A stretch of 7,841 nt of DNA from Desulfobacteraceae bacterium UBA5852 (GCA_002432195.1 DJGG01000280.1:24449-32289), one strand, 5' to 3'; shown: positions 1 to 6,344, counted from the first letter of the stretch. The notes: generated by a model from the sequence alone, not told the origin. Numbers and translations: made by a program.

Positions 1-144
1 CTTGTTTATCCACAGGCTGTTGCCTACCATGCCGCCTCAAAGGGGTACAAGCCGCTTCCTGCCGATCATCCCGCCGTTGGCGGCGACGTATTGGGTCGAA
101 AAAGGAAACCGGGAAGGGGTGGCGCCCTTCCCGGTTGGGTCTAG
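1..144 (+). CDS. Possible 3' end of an unidentified gene entering from the left edge
   Basis: The plus-strand frame starting at base 1 is open for 47 codons and stops at TAG 142-144. The translation begins LVYPQAVAYHAASKGYKPLP and has a balanced composition, unlike the Arg- and Pro-rich readings of the other frames here. The last dozen residues (RKRKPGRGGALPGWV) are less protein-like and lie over the hairpin at 107-136. The gene would run convergently towards the MFS exporter. I do not recognise a family. The case rests only on composition and on the open frame, so it may be spurious; the sequence left of the window would decide it. Confidence 0.3.
   Translation, partial: LVYPQAVAYHAASKGYKPLPADHPAVGGDVLGRKRKPGRGGALPGWV
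6..14 (+). other. Perfect DnaA-box match (TTATCCACA)
   Basis: Bases 6-14 read TTATCCACA, the high-affinity 9-mer bound by the replication initiator DnaA in E. coli and many other bacteria. I found no second close match and no AT-rich unwinding region beside it. It lies inside the possible partial coding region at the left edge. It may be a chance match, an isolated DnaA-titration or regulatory site, or the edge of a cluster that lies outside the window. Confidence 0.25.
107..136 (-). terminator. Candidate intrinsic terminator, distal of two, after the MFS exporter
   Basis: AACCGGGAAGGG (107-118) and CCCTTCCCGGTT (125-136) form a perfect 12-bp stem with a 6-nt loop. Read on the minus strand, the stem is followed by TCCTTTTTCG, a usable U-tract. 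Read on the plus strand there is no T-run, so the signal points leftward. It lies about 190 bases past the stop codon of the exporter. Confidence 0.55.
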
Positions 145-209
145 GAGGTATGCAGGCGGGTCTGCCGCATGTTACTGGCATGCAGTGCCTGCATGCAGGA
201 GAAAGGAAA

Positions 210-230
210 GGAAGGGTTTTGCACCCTTCC
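210..230 (-). terminator. Candidate intrinsic terminator, proximal of two, after the MFS exporter
   Basis: GGAAGGGT (210-217) and ACCCTTCC (223-230) form an 8-bp stem with a 5-nt loop. On the minus strand the stem is followed by the T-rich run TTTCCTTTCTCC; the plus strand has none. The arms share the GGAAGGG/CCCTTCC core with the hairpin at 107-136. The U-tract is interrupted, so efficiency is uncertain. A small perfect palindrome (GCATGCAG 178-185 / CTGCATGC 189-196) lies just beyond it. Confidence 0.5.
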
Positions 231-328
231 AGACCACCCTAACGACGAATCCGGGGGCGTCAAGGGACCGGGGTGAAAAAAATGGACTCCCGGACGAGGG
301 AGCCGGTTACGGCGGGGGCGAATGGGTA

Positions 329-1726
329 TCATGTGGTATCGGTGCCCTGGGAGGGAGTGCGCAAACGCCCCCGAGCGAGGGAAAAGCCGATACCGGCTGT
401 GCACAGGGCGGCGAAGGTGGCAAAACATAGGCGGGCGCTGGACAGGAAGCGTTCGGCGTTGGCGGGGGAGATCTCCGCCCGGCCGATGACGATGGCGAAA
501 GCCACCGTGGCCACGGCCATGCTGATCATCTGCCCCAGCAGGCGCATGGTGGCCACGGCCCCCGAGGCGATGCCGTAGTAGCGCCGGGGGATGGCACTCA
601 TGATGGCGTTGGTGTTGGGGGAGGAAAAAAGGGCGAAGCCAAACCCCAGCAGGGCCAGCGTGGCCACTATGGCCGGCAGAGGCGTGAGGGGACCTATAAA
701 ACAGAGCGCCAGCAAGCCGAGGGCTGTCAGGCTCATGCCGGCGGAGGCGATCAGGCGGGGTTCCCACCGGTCGGACCACCGGCCGGCCATTGGCGAAAAA
801 ATTGCCATCATCACCGGCTGGGCGATGAGCAGCAGGCCGGCGTTGCGCGGTGACAGCCCCTGATTGTACTGCAGGTAAAGGCTCATCAGAAACGTCACGG
901 CGAAGGTGGCCGCATAATGAATCAGGGCCGCCAGGCTCGAAAAAGCAAAGACCCGGTTGTTCGCGAACAGTCGCACGTCGAACACCGGGTTGGCGACGTG
1001 CAGCTCCCAGCGAACAAACCCCGCAAGGGCGGCAAGGCCAGTCAAGGCCAGACCAGCACCCAGGCGGGACGGCAGACGGGAGGCGCCATAGACCATCAGC
1101 ACCAGGGCGGCGGCATAGAGGAAACTGCCGACACCATCGAGGCGCTCCCCCGCGGCATCGGCCCACTCCCCCGGCAGGCGCGTCAGGGTCAGCAGCAGCG
1201 CCAGCAGGAGAAAGGGCACCACGAGCAGGAATATCCAACGCCAGTTGAGCTGCTGGGTGAGGAGTCCGCCCACGGGCGGCCCCACGGACAACCCGATGTA
1301 GACGGCGGCCACATAGAGACCGATGGCCCGCCCCCTTTCCTGGTGAGGGTAGACCGAGATCAGAATCGGCATACCAGTGGTGACCACCATGGCCGCACCG
1401 GCTCCCTGGAAGACGCGGGTCAGAATGAGGGCCTCTATGCTGCCGACCGCCGTGGAGGCCAGGGAGGCCGCGGCCAGGATTCCCAGGCCGAGGGCGAAAA
1501 TACGCTTCCGGCCATGGATGTCGGCGATCTTGCCCACGGGAACCAGGAAGGCGGCCACCGCCAGGAGATAGGCCGTGGCGATCCAGCTCAGGCGCACGGC
1601 ATCCACGGCCATCTCCGCCTGGATCGCCGGCAGGGCGATATTCACGGAGGAGATCATGAACGGGCCCAGAAACGAGGTCAGGGTGGCCACGGCAAGGGTG
1701 ATCCGTTTGGGGGGCGTATTCGGCAT
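329..1726 (-). CDS. MFS transporter, DHA2 (EmrB/QacA-like) drug-efflux type
   Basis: This predicted inner-membrane protein of 465 residues is mostly hydrophobic helices, the size expected of a 14-helix DHA2 proton-coupled exporter. Motif A is visible as GKIADIHGRKRIF (residues 65-77), between helices 2 and 3. The antiporter motif C appears as GLSVGPPVGGLL (145-156). The NWRWIFL stretch (161-167) that follows helix 5 in this family and the FSSPNTNAIMSAIP region (367-380) also fit. Such proteins expel drugs, dyes or metabolites; the substrate cannot be read from sequence. The start chosen is the ATG at 1726-1724, right before the first hydrophobic helix; it has no clear Shine-Dalgarno sequence. 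The open frame continues upstream to 2083 but there it reads across flgM and looks non-coding. It is transcribed divergently from flgM, with a 241-bp gap, and is followed by two hairpins on its own strand. No regulator or membrane-fusion partner is present in the window. Confidence 0.9.
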   Translation of the reverse strand: MPNTPPKRITLAVATLTSFLGPFMISSVNIALPAIQAEMAVDAVRLSWIATAYLLAVAAFLVPVGKIADIHGRKRIFALGLGILAAASLASTAVGSIEALILTRVFQGAGAAMVVTTGMPILISVYPHQERGRAIGLYVAAVYIGLSVGPPVGGLLTQQLNWRWIFLLVVPFLLLALLLTLTRLPGEWADAAGERLDGVGSFLYAAALVLMVYGASRLPSRLGAGLALTGLAALAGFVRWELHVANPVFDVRLFANNRVFAFSSLAALIHYAATFAVTFLMSLYLQYNQGLSPRNAGLLLIAQPVMMAIFSPMAGRWSDRWEPRLIASAGMSLTALGLLALCFIGPLTPLPAIVATLALLGFGFALFSSPNTNAIMSAIPRRYYGIASGAVATMRLLGQMISMAVATVAFAIVIGRAEISPANAERFLSSARLCFATFAALCTAGIGFSLARGRLRTPSQGTDTT

Positions 1727-1967
1727 GGCTCGGGAGTCTGGGAAGCACCGGGATCGGAAACGGCCTCCGTCATAAACCGAAACCGGGGCGTTTGCCAAGC
1801 AGATCGTCAGGGACGGGGCGGCCCAGGCCCTGAGTGCCTTTCTGGCCGTATGGGGCCCTTGGGCGGCTTGGACGCCCCGCGCGGTCACCCGGCCCACGTG
1901 CTTGCACCGACCCTCTTGCCATTCCCGGGCGAGTCGGGTAAAAGCGCCGACCAAGGAGATAGGACCT

Positions 1968-2267
1968 ATGAAGATCGACGATTCCCGTACTCCCCCCTTT
2001 CTTCGTTCCGGTGTCGGCAAGGCGGATTCCGGCCCTTCGGCGCCGGGCGCCAAGGTGACCCGGGCTTCCCAAGGTCGGGACACTACGTGTTTGTCAGAGG
2101 CCGCCCGGGAGATTCATGCGGCCCGCCGGTTCCTGGAGGAAATCCCCGACGTCGACGAAACCCGGGTGGAGGAGCTGAGGAAGGCGGTCGCTTCCGGAGA
2201 ATATCGCGTGGATCCCCGGGGGTTGGCCGATCGCCTCCTGCGGGAGAGTCTGCTGAACGATTCTTGA
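1968..2267 (+). CDS. flgM: Negative regulator of flagellin synthesis, anti-sigma-28 factor FlgM
   Basis: This is a 99-residue protein with a low-complexity, probably disordered N-terminal half and a conserved C-terminal half. Residues 62-91 carry the FlgM signature (VDETRVEELRKAV, then SGEYRVDPRGLADRLL). In the family this helical region binds sigma-28 (FliA) and holds it inactive until FlgM leaves the cell through the finished hook-basal body; that mechanism is family knowledge. The ATG at 1968 was chosen because AAGGAGAT (1953-1960) lies 7 bases upstream; the in-frame codons back to 1902 have no such site. A single Cys at position 41 is unremarkable. Its usual neighbours flgN, flgK or flgA are absent here: the exporter diverges upstream and a zinc-ribbon gene follows 161 bp downstream. 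I found no convincing sigma-28 promoter in the upstream 240 bases. Confidence 0.88.
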   Translation: MKIDDSRTPPFLRSGVGKADSGPSAPGAKVTRASQGRDTTCLSEAAREIHAARRFLEEIPDVDETRVEELRKAVASGEYRVDPRGLADRLLRESLLNDS

Positions 2268-2428
2268 AGGGCAGCGGTTCCGGACGTATTCCGGAGCATC
2301 GCACCGGGAGTGAATCCCGCATCGGTTGCAAAACCCAGCGTGTTCATGTAGATGAATGCCTACCGAACGCTCGCGGTTAAATTCAAGGTATTGGACGGAC
2401 GAAATGCCCGAAGCCAAGGAGGGACCAG

Positions 2429-2593
2429 ATGCCGACCTATGAATTCTACTGCGAAAAATGCAAGAAAGCCTACGAGTTGGTGCTCACGGTGGCGGAATAC
2501 GATAAGAAGAAATACCGCTGCCCCAAGTGCAAAAGCACCAAGCTGACCCAACAGATCACGGCCTTTACGGCCATCACCTCCTCTAAAAGCTGA
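2429..2593 (+). CDS. FmdB-family small zinc-ribbon protein
   Basis: This short gene encodes 54 residues beginning MPTYEFYCEKC. That start is characteristic of the FmdB/CxxC_CxxC_SSSS zinc-ribbon family (MPxYEYxCxxC). Two CxxC knuckles, CEKC at residues 8-11 and CPKC at 31-34, would bind one zinc ion. The tail (ITAFTAITSSKS) is short and Ser/Thr-rich, as is common in the family. The start is well supported by AAGGAGGG (2416-2423), 5 bases before the ATG. The family was named for a putative regulatory protein of the formamidase/amidase operon, but its function is unproven and most members are solitary small proteins. A GC-rich hairpin lies 10 bases past the stop codon. Confidence 0.85.
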   Translation: MPTYEFYCEKCKKAYELVLTVAEYDKKKYRCPKCKSTKLTQQITAFTAITSSKS

Positions 2594-2603
2594 GCGTCGA
2601 CTG

Positions 2604-2638
2604 TGCGGCGGCAGGCGCTCGCGTTCCGCGCCGCCGCA
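2604..2638 (+). repeat. GC-rich inverted repeat after the zinc-ribbon gene, possible weak terminator
   Basis: TGCGGCGGC (2604-2612) and GCCGCCGCA (2630-2638) form a perfect 9-bp stem around a 17-nt loop, just after the stop codon at 2593. There is no immediate T-run; the first one, CTTTTTCG, comes about 20 bases further on. It could be a weak or Rho-assisted terminator, or a 3'-end stabilising hairpin. Confidence 0.35.
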
Positions 2639-2764
2639 ATTCGCCCCGGGCGACCTTTTTCGCCATCCCGGGTCCCCGGACGGGTGTGGGCCGACCCCGG
2701 CGGGGGGATCCTCACCCGCAGACCGTGATTCACCCATTCCCCGCACCAGATGGAGGCCGTCGCC

Positions 2765-3358
2765 ATGAATCGATTTCGGGCACTATGCGTGTTGTTGGCC
2801 ATGGGGCTCTCGCTGGCCCTTGGCGGATGCGGTTACAACGCCTTGCAATCGCAGGAAGAGGCGGTTTTCAAAGCCTGGGCCGACGTGGAATCCAACCTCC
2901 AACGCCGCGCGGACCTGGTGCCCAATCTGGTGGAAACCGTCAAGGGCTTTGCCCAGCAGGAAAAGGACGTGCTCACCGGTGTTGTGGAGGCACGGGCCAA
3001 GGCCACCCAGGTCACGATCAACCCCCAGGACCTGAGCGACCCGGCCGCCATGGAGCGCCTGCAGGCCGCCCAGGGGGGCCTTTCATCGGCCTTGGGCCGT
3101 TTGATGGTGGTGGTGGAGCGCTACCCGGAGCTCAAGTCCAACCAGAACTTCCTGGATCTCCAGAACCAGTTGGAGGGCACCGAAAACCGCATCAACGTCG
3201 CCCGCCAGCGATACAATCAGGCCGTGGAGCAGTTCAACGCGGCCATCCGCAAATTTCCCTACAACCTGACCAACAACTTCCTTCTGCACCTGGAACGGAA
3301 GGCGTACTTCAAGGCCGAAGCAGGGGCCCAGGCCGTCCCCCAGGTGAAGTTCGATTGA
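2765..3358 (+). CDS. lemA: LemA family lipoprotein
   Basis: This is a 197-residue protein of normal LemA length. It opens with a basic N-terminus and a hydrophobic stretch ending in the lipobox LGGC (residues 19-22), so it should be lipid-anchored at Cys22 and exposed to the periplasm. Family landmarks follow in order: YNALQ (24-28), the RRADLVPNLVETVK block (47-60), YPELKSNQNFLDLQ (120-133), EGTENRI (137-143) and RYNQAVEQFNAAIRKFP (149-165). LemA folds as a long helical bundle, and its molecular role is not established. The ATG at 2765 is preferred over the one at 2750, because GGAGG (2752-2756) sits 8 bases before it and the signal peptide then starts cleanly with MNRF. Two TPM-domain genes follow in the same direction. 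The LemA/TPM pairing is widespread in bacteria and suggests a shared envelope function. Confidence 0.92.
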   Translation: MNRFRALCVLLAMGLSLALGGCGYNALQSQEEAVFKAWADVESNLQRRADLVPNLVETVKGFAQQEKDVLTGVVEARAKATQVTINPQDLSDPAAMERLQAAQGGLSSALGRLMVVVERYPELKSNQNFLDLQNQLEGTENRINVARQRYNQAVEQFNAAIRKFPYNLTNNFLLHLERKAYFKAEAGAQAVPQVKFD

Positions 3359-3416
3359 GCCGTCGATGCGCCCGGACAGCGTCGGCGGTTGCCCGGACGC
3401 CGGGGGCGGAGGGCCA

Positions 3417-4388
3417 ATGATCCCGCGCTTTACCGCCAGGCAGACCTTGGGCATCGACCGGGGGCGTGCCCACCGGGGGGGATCGGCGGCGCACGCCTGG
3501 CGGGTGGTGCGCACCGGGCTGGGGGCCCTCGGGCTGGCCCTGGTGCTCCTGATCACCGGCCCGGTCGCGGCGCGCGAGGTGCCGGCCCTCGATGGACGGG
3601 TCAACGATCATGCCGCCATGCTGTCTCCCGCGGCACGCCGCCAGGTGGAAGCGATACTAAAAGCGCTGGAGACCAGCGACTCCACCCAGATCGTGGTGCT
3701 CACGGTGCCCTCGCTGGGGGGCGACAGCATCGAAGACTTCGCGCTCCGGGTGGCCGATGACTGGAAAATCGGCCAGAAGGGCCTGGACAATGGCGCCATC
3801 CTGGTGATCGCCCGACAGGAACGCCAGTTGCGGATCGAAGTGGGCTACGGTTTGGAGGGCCGGCTCACGGATCTCATGGCCGGTCGCATCATCCGCGACG
3901 TCATCGTCCCGCGCCTCAAGGCCGGGCAGTTCGATCTGGGGATTCTGGAGGGCGTGGAGGCCATGGCGGCGGCGGTGCGGGGCGAATTTGCCCCCGGGAA
4001 GCGCCCTGCCCGGGAAGGCCTGCCGCGGGAAGCCCTGGCCTTCGCGATTTTTGCCTTCATTTTTCTGGTGTCCATGCTGGGACGCATCAGCCGTCGGCTG
4101 GCGGCCGTAGGCGGTGCCCTGGCAGCGCCCCTCCTGGGGGTCACTGCGTTGGGAATGGGCTTTCCCATGGTGCTGGCGTTGGTTCCCATCGGTCTGGCGG
4201 CGGGCATTTTCCTGGCGCTGTTGACCCCGGCCATGGCCGGGGGCGCGCCGTCACATCGCCGGGGGCCGCATGGGGGGGGACCTTGGATAGGGGGCGGCTT
4301 CGGCGGCGGCGGCGGGAGCTTGGGCGGTGGAGGCTTTTCCGGCGGCGGCGGCGGCTTCGGCGGCGGCGGAGCTTCCGGATCGTGGTGA
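3417..4388 (+). CDS. TPM-domain (YgcG-like) membrane-anchored secreted protein with Gly-rich tail
   Basis: This 323-residue protein has four parts. First comes a signal peptide (hydrophobic core about 31-50, likely cleavage after VAA at residue 52). A TPM domain follows at about 55-190, with the hallmark stretches NDHAAMLSPAARRQVEAIL (63-81), KGLDNGAILVIARQERQLRIEVGYGLEG (121-148) and DVIVPRLKAGQFDLGILEG (161-179). Hydrophobic membrane segments occupy about 206-222, 227-246 and 248-270. Last is a tail of Gly runs (286-323) ending GGASGSW, an ending typical of this family. TPM domains have been linked to phosphatase activity and photosystem II repair in plants; the bacterial role is unclear. 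The ATG at 3417 was chosen because GGAGGG (3408-3413) precedes it closely; an in-frame ATG at 3366 has no such site. It starts 58 bp after lemA and is probably in the same transcript. Confidence 0.88.
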   Translation: MIPRFTARQTLGIDRGRAHRGGSAAHAWRVVRTGLGALGLALVLLITGPVAAREVPALDGRVNDHAAMLSPAARRQVEAILKALETSDSTQIVVLTVPSLGGDSIEDFALRVADDWKIGQKGLDNGAILVIARQERQLRIEVGYGLEGRLTDLMAGRIIRDVIVPRLKAGQFDLGILEGVEAMAAAVRGEFAPGKRPAREGLPREALAFAIFAFIFLVSMLGRISRRLAAVGGALAAPLLGVTALGMGFPMVLALVPIGLAAGIFLALLTPAMAGGAPSHRRGPHGGGPWIGGGFGGGGGSLGGGGFSGGGGGFGGGGASGSW

Positions 4389-4512
4389 AGCGCAATCTCG
4401 CGGGGGCCTTGACCGGTGATCGCCGCCACCCCGAGACCGTGCTCCATGGCGGGTGCCACCGGCTTGCGGACGCCGGTGCCGGGCCAACCACACACTTCAC
4501 GAGCCGACCGAC

Positions 4513-5166
4513 ATGCAGGACCTGACGCGCCAACTGCTTTCCGATACGGACCGTGAGCGGATCACCCGCGCTATCCATGCCGCGGAGACGCTCACGTCGG
4601 GGGAGATCGTCTGCCTCGTGGCCCCTTCCAGCCACCGCTACCCCATTGCCGATGTGCTGGGGGGCGCCGCCTGCGCCGGGCCGCTGGCGGTCGCCCTCAC
4701 CGTCTGGGTGGGCGGACGCTTGTGGCTGGGGGCCTATGACATGTGGCTTTTCATGGGTTTCTTCGCCCTGTTGTTTTTCATCTTCCATGCGCTGGTCGCG
4801 CGCACCCCGGTGCTCAAGCGCTGGTTCATCGCGTCGCGCGATGCGGAGGCGGAGGTAGAGGAGGCGGCCGTAAAGGCCTTTTTCCAGAACGGGCTTTACC
4901 GTACCCGGGATGCCACCGGGATCTTGATCTACATTTCGGTTCTCGAGCGCAAGGTCTGGATTCTGGCCGACCGGGGAATCCATACCAAGGTGGCTGACGG
5001 ACAGTGGGATGCCCTCGTTAAGCGGATAGTGAAGGGAATCCATGACGGACAGGCGGCCGCCGCCATCTGCGAGGCGGTGGCCAGGGTCGGTGACCTGCTG
5101 CGCGACCACTTCCCGCGCAAGCCCGACGATACCGACGAACTGGCCAATCTTATGGTGGACGGGTGA
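4513..5166 (+). CDS. TPM-domain membrane protein with an internal two-helix insertion
   Basis: This 217-residue protein has a TPM-like fold split in two. The N-terminal part (about 1-42) has the helix and strand ITRAIHAAETLTSGEIVCLV. Two hydrophobic segments follow (about 47-70 and 74-96). The C-terminal part (about 115-200) then carries ATGILIYISVLERKVWILADRGI and the closing helix region with GQAAAAICEAVARVGDLLRDHF. This matches the second, shorter TPM family often encoded next to LemA and YgcG-like proteins. With a membrane hairpin and no signal peptide, both TPM halves should face the same side, most simply the cytoplasm; this is inference. The ATG at 4513 gives a normal family N-terminus, but its Shine-Dalgarno sequence is weak. 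The preceding 124-bp gap holds only a 7-bp hairpin (4457-4463 / 4472-4478). No function beyond the cassette association can be stated. Confidence 0.82.
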   Translation: MQDLTRQLLSDTDRERITRAIHAAETLTSGEIVCLVAPSSHRYPIADVLGGAACAGPLAVALTVWVGGRLWLGAYDMWLFMGFFALLFFIFHALVARTPVLKRWFIASRDAEAEVEEAAVKAFFQNGLYRTRDATGILIYISVLERKVWILADRGIHTKVADGQWDALVKRIVKGIHDGQAAAAICEAVARVGDLLRDHFPRKPDDTDELANLMVDG

Positions 5167-5236
5167 GCGTTTGGCAGGAAGTCGTTCCCTCCGTCCCAGG
5201 GCGGTGGGGTGGTCCGGACAAGGAGGTCACAACTCC

Positions 5237-6007
5237 ATGAGCAAAACGATCGTCATGATCCACGGCATGTGGGTCGCCGGGTGGTGCTGGGACCTCTGGA
5301 GGGATTTTTTTCAGCACCGGGGCTACACGTGCCTGGCACCCACCCTGCGCCACCACGACGTTGAACCGGGCGCCTTGGCCGATCCGGACCTCGGGCGCAC
5401 CGGTCTGCTCGACTACGCCCAGGACCTGGAATCCTTCATCTGGGATCTTCCGGAGCCGCCGGTCATCATGGGGCACTCCATGGGAGGCCTTCTGGCGCAG
5501 ATGTTGGCCGGGCGCGGTCTGGGAAGCGCCATTGTCCTGCTGTGCCCGGCCGCTCCGGCCGGGATCAATGCCATCAGCCCGGCCGCGCTGAAAACCTTCG
5601 GACGCCTCATGACGACGTGGGGATTCTGGCGCAATCCCCACCGGATAACCTACCAGGCCGCCGCCTGGGCGATCCTCAACCGCCTGGCCCAGGAGCAGCG
5701 CCGGCCCCTTTACGACCGGTACGTTTTCGAGTCCGGACGGGCGGCCGCCCAGATGGGTTTCTGGTGGCTGGATGCCGAACGGGCCTCCCGGGTGGATGAA
5801 ACCCGCGTGACGGCGCCGGTGCTGGTGGTGGCCGGCGGCCAGGACCGCATCACCCCGGCCGCCACGGCGCGCAGGGTAGCGACCAAATACCGGGGCGACT
5901 ACCGCGAATTCCCGGAAAACGCCCATTACGTCTTGGGCGAACCGGGATGGGAGGCCATCGCCGATTGTGTCTGCGGTTGGCTGAAGGCGAAGATGGTCGC
6001 CGCCTGA
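5237..6007 (+). CDS. Alpha/beta hydrolase
   Basis: This is a 256-residue enzyme of the alpha/beta-hydrolase fold, with no signal peptide, so it is probably cytoplasmic. The oxyanion-hole segment is IHGMWVAGWCW (8-18). The nucleophile elbow GHSMGG (79-84) places the catalytic Ser at 81. The acid is most likely Asp203 in GGQDRITP (200-207) and the base His230 in ENAHYVLGE (227-235). A complete triad in the correct order argues for an active enzyme. A cap region at about 112-180, rich in Trp and aromatic residues, would shape the substrate pocket; the substrate cannot be predicted and could be an ester, lysolipid or lactone. The start at 5237 is strongly supported by AAGGAGGT (5220-5227), 9 bases upstream. 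It lies 70 bp after the second TPM gene on the same strand, so it may be the last gene of that operon. Confidence 0.87.
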   Translation: MSKTIVMIHGMWVAGWCWDLWRDFFQHRGYTCLAPTLRHHDVEPGALADPDLGRTGLLDYAQDLESFIWDLPEPPVIMGHSMGGLLAQMLAGRGLGSAIVLLCPAAPAGINAISPAALKTFGRLMTTWGFWRNPHRITYQAAAWAILNRLAQEQRRPLYDRYVFESGRAAAQMGFWWLDAERASRVDETRVTAPVLVVAGGQDRITPAATARRVATKYRGDYREFPENAHYVLGEPGWEAIADCVCGWLKAKMVAA

Positions 6008-6030
6008 TGCGGGGCGCGTGAGCCAAGGGC

Positions 6031-6306
6031 CTATTCCGCTGTACCCCGGGACACTATTTCCCGGAAGCCTTCGGCGCCTTTGCGGGTGAGGCTCAGCACC
6101 AGCTTGCCGTCGTGCACGAAAACGTTGGCGGGCACGAAGTCGGCCAGACTTTCGTCGAGGGTGGCGTCGGCTCTGGACCAACGGGCGGTATCGACGGTGG
6201 TGAAATCGTCCTGCCACGCGAAGGTGAAGTCGGACCCTCCGGCGGCGGCACTCGGGGTATAGGACCAGTAGCGGTCCCAGTCCACGAATTGATACACACG
6301 GAATTC
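6031..6306 (-). pseudogene. C-terminal remnant of a circularly permuted GH16 beta-glucanase
   Basis: The minus-strand frame ending at TAG 6033-6031 encodes about 92 residues that resemble, from memory of the family, the C-terminal third of the Fibrobacter succinogenes 1,3-1,4-beta-glucanase. The matching landmarks are QFVDWDRYWSYTP, GGSDFTFAW, DDFTTVDTARW and DGKLVLSLTRKG. In that enzyme the GH16 jelly roll is circularly permuted, so these strands come after the catalytic part instead of before it. The fragment lacks the whole N-terminal part, including the catalytic ExDxE motif. The open frame extends to a TTG at 6348, but the extra residues (THLFSRSAILC) show no match and no Shine-Dalgarno sequence precedes them. 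There are no internal stops, so truncation may be recent, or the contig may be chimeric. Similarity fades at about 6294-6306, where the helicase promoter begins. It converges on the alpha/beta hydrolase. Confidence 0.7.
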
Positions 6307-6309
6307 AGC

Positions 6310-6338
6310 TTGACATAGGATGGCAGAACGGCTAAATA
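6310..6338 (+). promoter_or_regulatory. Candidate sigma-70 promoter for the helicase leader
   Basis: A perfect -35 box TTGACA (6310-6315) is followed after 17 bases by TAAATA (6333-6338), a weaker -10 that keeps T1, A2 and A4 of TATAAT. The surroundings are notably more AT-rich than the rest of the window. Transcription would begin near 6345 and run into the terminator at 6383-6413 and then the helicase gene. The poor -10 is the main doubt. Confidence 0.45.
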
Positions 6339-6344
6339 GGTGGG

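Noticed and set aside
141..1748. Long minus-strand open frame of 535 codons overlapping the MFS gene
   Set aside because: It is the out-of-frame shadow of the exporter. Its translation is rich in Arg, Pro, Gly and His with no domain, while the other frame has clear membrane helices and MFS motifs.
1890..1906. GG/GC pattern before flgM as a sigma-54 promoter
   Set aside because: The spacing between the GG and GC elements is 11 and not the required 10, and the flanking bases do not fit the consensus.
1939..1965. TAAA upstream of flgM as the -35 of a sigma-28 promoter
   Set aside because: Fifteen bases further on there is GATAGGAC and not a GCCGATAA-like -10, and that site overlaps the ribosome-binding region.
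2326..2354. TTGCAA, 17 bases, TAGATG as a promoter for the zinc-ribbon gene
   Set aside because: Both boxes match the sigma-70 consensus at only about half to two thirds of positions, which is expected by chance in this much sequence.
917..2380. Plus-strand open frame of 487 codons across the exporter and flgM
   Set aside because: It is a high-GC antisense shadow with a low-complexity Gln/Gly/Arg/His composition, and it contradicts both the MFS and FlgM readings.
5305..5311. Run of seven T in the hydrolase gene as a phase-variation tract
   Set aside because: Seven bases is short for slippage-based switching, and it simply encodes Asp-Phe-Phe in an intact frame.
5150..6217. Minus-strand open frame of 355 codons opposite the hydrolase
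   Set aside because: It is a shadow of the hydrolase gene and also runs through the GH16 remnant in a different frame.
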